This document shows, in pieces, positions 61,382 to 64,000 of a stretch of 64,000 nt of DNA. The position numbers were made by a program, and so were the translations under genes. Origin of the DNA: Arthrobacter castelli DSM 16402 (GTDB lineage Bacteria > Actinomycetota > Actinomycetes > Actinomycetales > Micrococcaceae); assembly GCF_000430705.1 (NCBI RefSeq), contig NZ_AUMN01000001.1, positions 432,040 through 496,039 on the forward strand, given 5' to 3'. The notes under the pieces are model-generated. The model was not told the origin of the DNA. It searched no databases and saw nothing but the letters and a program-made list of their open reading frames with translations. Within the stretch, counting starts at the first letter, position 1. Each line of letters begins with the position of its first letter.

Positions 61382-64000
61382 CTACTCGGCTCCGCCGGCG
61401 GCTCCCGAACTGCCCGCGTTGACGTCGAGCAGCTGGTACTTGTCCATAGCCTCACCCGGAGCGCGCCAATCGACTTCGCCACGGCGGGCGAGCATCTCCA
61501 GGGCGCGGACGACCATGGAGTGGCTGTCGATCTTGAAGTAGCGGCGGGCGGCGGCGCGGGTGTCGGCAAAGCCGAACCCGTCGGCGCCCAAAGTGGCGAA
61601 TTCATTGGGCAGGAACTGGCGGATCTGGTCCGGAACGGCCTTCATGAAATCCGTGACGGCCACGATGGGACCCGTGGCGCCGGCCATCTGCTGAGTCACG
61701 AAGGGAGTGCGCGCCGCGGCCGATGGGTCGAGGAAGGCTTCTTCCTCGGCGGCCAGTCCGTCGCGGCGCAATTCGGTCCATGAGGTGACCGACCAGACGT
61801 CGGCCGAAACCCCCCAATCCTCTGCCAGCAGCCGTTGGGCTTCGACGGCCCAGGGCACGGCGACGCCGGAGGCCAGCAGCTGGGTGCGCGGTCCGTCGAT
61901 GTCTGCCGGCTTCAGCAGGTAAATGCCCTTGAGGATTCCTTCCACATCGGTTTCCTCAGGCGCGGGCGGCTGGACGATCGGTTCGTTGTAGGCGGTGAGG
62001 TAATAGATCAGGTTCCGGTCTTCCGAGTCCGGTCCATACATCCGGTTCAGGCCATCCCGCATGATGTGGCCGATCTCGTACCCGTAGGCGGGGTCGTAGC
62101 TGACGACGGCGGGATTGGTGGAGGCCAGCACGGGAGACTGTCCGTCGGCGTGCTGCAGCCCTTCACCGGTCAGCGTGGTCCGGCCGGCGGTCGCTCCGAT
62201 CAGGAAGCCGCGGGTCATTTGGTCCGCTGCGGCCCAGATGAAGTCGCCGGTGCGCTGGAATCCGAACATCGAGTAGAAGATGTAGATCGGGATCAGCGGC
62301 TCGCCCTGGGTGGCGTAGGAGGTTCCGGCGGCCGTGAACGCGGCGATTGAACCGGCTTCGTTGATTCCCAGGTGCAGGATTTGGCCCTGTTCTGATTCCT
62401 TGTAGGCCAGCACCAGCTCCCGGTCCACCGACAGGTAGTTCTGCCCCTTCGGGTTGTAAATTTTCGCCGTCGGGAAGAAGGAATCCATCCCGAAGGTGCG
62501 GGCCTCGTCCGGAATAATCGGCACGATGCGTTTGCCGAATTCCTTGTCCCGCATCAGGTCCTTGAGCAGCCGCACGAACGCCATCGTGGTGGCTGCTTCC
62601 TGCTTGCCGGAGCCGCGCCAGGCAGCCTCGTAGGCCTTCTCGTCCGGAAGGTGGATCTCGTTGACCTGTTCGCGGCGTTCGGGGACGTAGCCGCCGAGTT
62701 TGTGGCGGCGTTCGGTGAGGTATTTGATTTCGGGCGCGTCGGCCCCGGGGTGGTAGTAGGGCGGTTCCTTGGGGTTGGCCTCGAGTGCTTCGTCGCTGAT
62801 CGGGATCCGCAGGTGGTCGCGGAAGTCTTTGAGGTCATCGACGGTGAGTTTCTTCATCTGGTGGGTCGCGTTACGGCCCTCGAAGTTGGTGCCCAGCCCG
62901 TATCCCTTGACGGTCTTGGTCAGGATCACCGTCGGCTGCCCGGTGGCCTCGGTGGCGGCCTTGTACGCGGCATAGATCTTGCGGTAGTCATGGCCGCCGC
63001 GCTTCAGACCCCACACCTGCTCATCAGACATGTCCGCGACCATGTCCTTGGTCTGCGGTGTTTTGCCGAAGAAGTGTTCCTTGACGAACCCGCCGGACTC
63101 GGCCTTATACGTCTGATAATCCCCATCCGGGGTCGAATTCATAATATCGACCAGCGCCCCGTCGGAGTCTTTGGCCAACAGTTCGTCCCATTCGCGGCCC
63201 CACACGACCTTGATCACGTTCCAGCCGGCCCCGCGGAAGAAGGCCTCCAACTCCTGCATAATCTTGCCATTACCACGGACCGGCCCATCGAGACGCTGCA
63301 GATTACAGTTGACCACGAACGTGAGATTATCCAACTGCTCATTGGCGGCCAGCTGCAACAACCCCCGCGACTCGGGCTCATCCATCTCCCCATCCCCCAG
63401 GAACGCCCACACCTGCTGCTGGGAGGTGTCCTTCATCCCCCGGTTGTGCAGATACCGGTTCGACTGGGCCTGATAAATCGCATTCATCGGCCCGATCCCC
63501 ATCGACACCGTGGGAAACTCCCAAAAATGCGGCATCGACCGCGGATGCGGATACGACGAAATCCCATGCTCACCGGCCGAGGCCTCCTGCCGGAACCCGT
63601 TCAAATCCTCCTGAGACAGCCGGCCCTCCAAAAACGCCCGCGCATACATCCCCGGCGAAGCATGACCCTGGAAAAACACCTGATCACCACCACCGGGATG
63701 ATCCTTACCCCGAAAGAAATGATTCAACCCCACCTCATACAGGGTCGCCGCACCGGCATACGTCGAAATATGACCCCCCACCCCAATACCGGGCCGCTGC
63801 GCACGATGGACCAACACCGCAGCATTCCACCGCAACCACGCCCGATACCGCCGCTCAATCTCCTCATCCCCGGGAAACACCGGCTCCTGATCCACCGGAA
63901 TCGTATTCACATAATCAGTCGTCGTCACCATCGGCACCCCCACCGACTGCGCACCAGCACGCTGCAACAACGACCGCATAATAAACTGCGCCCGCTCCGT
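61382..64000 (-). CDS. aceE: Pyruvate dehydrogenase E1 component, homodimeric type (partial, runs off the window)
   Basis: AceE decarboxylates pyruvate with thiamine diphosphate and passes the acetyl group to E2. At least 872 residues are in the window; the true start lies beyond 64000. The thiamine diphosphate motif [12 protein letters not shown] with the downstream [20 protein letters not shown] matches the family, as do KTVKGYGLG and [10 protein letters not shown]. Codon endings change within the gene: T/G-rich from about 63110 to 64000 and C-rich from about 61400 to 63100. Acetyl-CoA produced here feeds the fab operon. Confidence 0.96.
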   Translation of the reverse strand, partial: TERAQFIMRSLLQRAGAQSVGVPMVTTTDYVNTIPVDQEPVFPGDEEIERRYRAWLRWNAAVLVHRAQRPGIGVGGHISTYAGAATLYEVGLNHFFRGKDHPGGGDQVFFQGHASPGMYARAFLEGRLSQEDLNGFRQEASAGEHGISSYPHPRSMPHFWEFPTVSMGIGPMNAIYQAQSNRYLHNRGMKDTSQQQVWAFLGDGEMDEPESRGLLQLAANEQLDNLTFVVNCNLQRLDGPVRGNGKIMQELEAFFRGAGWNVIKVVWGREWDELLAKDSDGALVDIMNSTPDGDYQTYKAESGGFVKEHFFGKTPQTKDMVADMSDEQVWGLKRGGHDYRKIYAAYKAATEATGQPTVILTKTVKGYGLGTNFEGRNATHQMKKLTVDDLKDFRDHLRIPISDEALEANPKEPPYYHPGADAPEIKYLTERRHKLGGYVPERREQVNEIHLPDEKAYEAAWRGSGKQEAATTMAFVRLLKDLMRDKEFGKRIVPIIPDEARTFGMDSFFPTAKIYNPKGQNYLSVDRELVLAYKESEQGQILHLGINEAGSIAAFTAAGTSYATQGEPLIPIYIFYSMFGFQRTGDFIWAAADQMTRGFLIGATAGRTTLTGEGLQHADGQSPVLASTNPAVVSYDPAYGYEIGHIMRDGLNRMYGPDSEDRNLIYYLTAYNEPIVQPPAPEETDVEGILKGIYLLKPADIDGPRTQLLASGVAVPWAVEAQRLLAEDWGVSADVWSVTSWTELRRDGLAAEEEAFLDPSAAARTPFVTQQMAGATGPIVAVTDFMKAVPDQIRQFLPNEFATLGADGFGFADTRAAARRYFKIDSHSMVVRALEMLARRGEVDWRAPGEAMDKYQLLDVNAGSSGAAGGAE

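Noticed and set aside
1..64000. tRNA or rRNA genes
   Set aside because: No cloverleaf-compatible sequence with GTTC/TTCGA arms or rRNA motifs was noticed in the intergenic regions; a tRNAscan run would be decisive.

Overview
The window is high-GC chromosomal DNA from an actinobacterium, most likely of the order Micrococcales (Brevibacterium/Arthrobacter-like). The basis is the actinobacterial housekeeping order, DUF2469, DUF3145 and DUF222 genes, frequent GTG/TTG starts, a type II fabD-fabH-acpP-fabF operon with a PucR-type regulator, and a homodimeric-type aceE. The genus cannot be fixed from this sequence alone. No tRNA, rRNA, CRISPR array or intact insertion sequence was seen.

Layout. 1-2.1 kb is an accessory edge: a degraded HTH gene, a small membrane protein and a secreted Cys-containing protein. 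2.1-9.0 kb: a PLP aminotransferase, coaD, a multi-pass channel-like protein, a broken dihydrofolate-reductase-like gene, then yceD-rpmF-rnc-mutM. 9.0-15.9 kb is an insertion relative to the usual mutM-smc neighbourhood: a serine hydrolase, a PRC-barrel-like protein, and a complete long-chain olefin cluster oleA-oleBC-oleD in which oleB and oleC are one gene. 16-28 kb: smc, a methyltransferase, an MFS pump, ftsY, amt, zwf and ffh; the glnK-glnD pair normally next to amt is absent. 28-41.4 kb is accessory: hydrolase, ArsR/MFS pair, quinone oxidoreductase, PadR-DUF1048-ABC cassette with a perfect operator, amidohydrolase, NarL-type two-component system followed by a NatAB-type exporter, and a VOC dioxygenase. 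41.8-51.6 kb is the conserved run rpsP-khpA-rimM-trmD-rplS-lepB-lepB-rnhB-DUF2469-yraN-comM-dprA-xerC. A frameshifted DUF222/HNH gene then marks a synteny break. 53.7-64 kb: a fructosamine-kinase-like gene, DUF3145, the fab operon, its regulator, a YjdF-like membrane protein and the 3' portion of aceE.

How it fits together. SRP targeting (ffh, ftsY) and two signal peptidases serve export. aceE supplies acetyl-CoA and the fab operon makes acyl chains. oleA-oleBC-oleD condenses two activated acyl chains head to head and converts the product to a long-chain alkene. A shared 17-bp dyad in front of fabD and in front of the PucR gene suggests that this regulator controls both.

Most worth a second look: (1) the fab/regulator operator pair; (2) a perfect 38-bp palindrome inside the first codons of rnc, a candidate RNase III autoregulatory site; (3) a roughly 58-bp interspersed palindromic repeat, one copy intergenic after smc and one forming the OleB-OleC linker; (4) codon-unit tandem repeats expanded inside OleC and the SMC hinge; (5) an apparent ATT start codon for yceD; (6) several broken genes and remnants.
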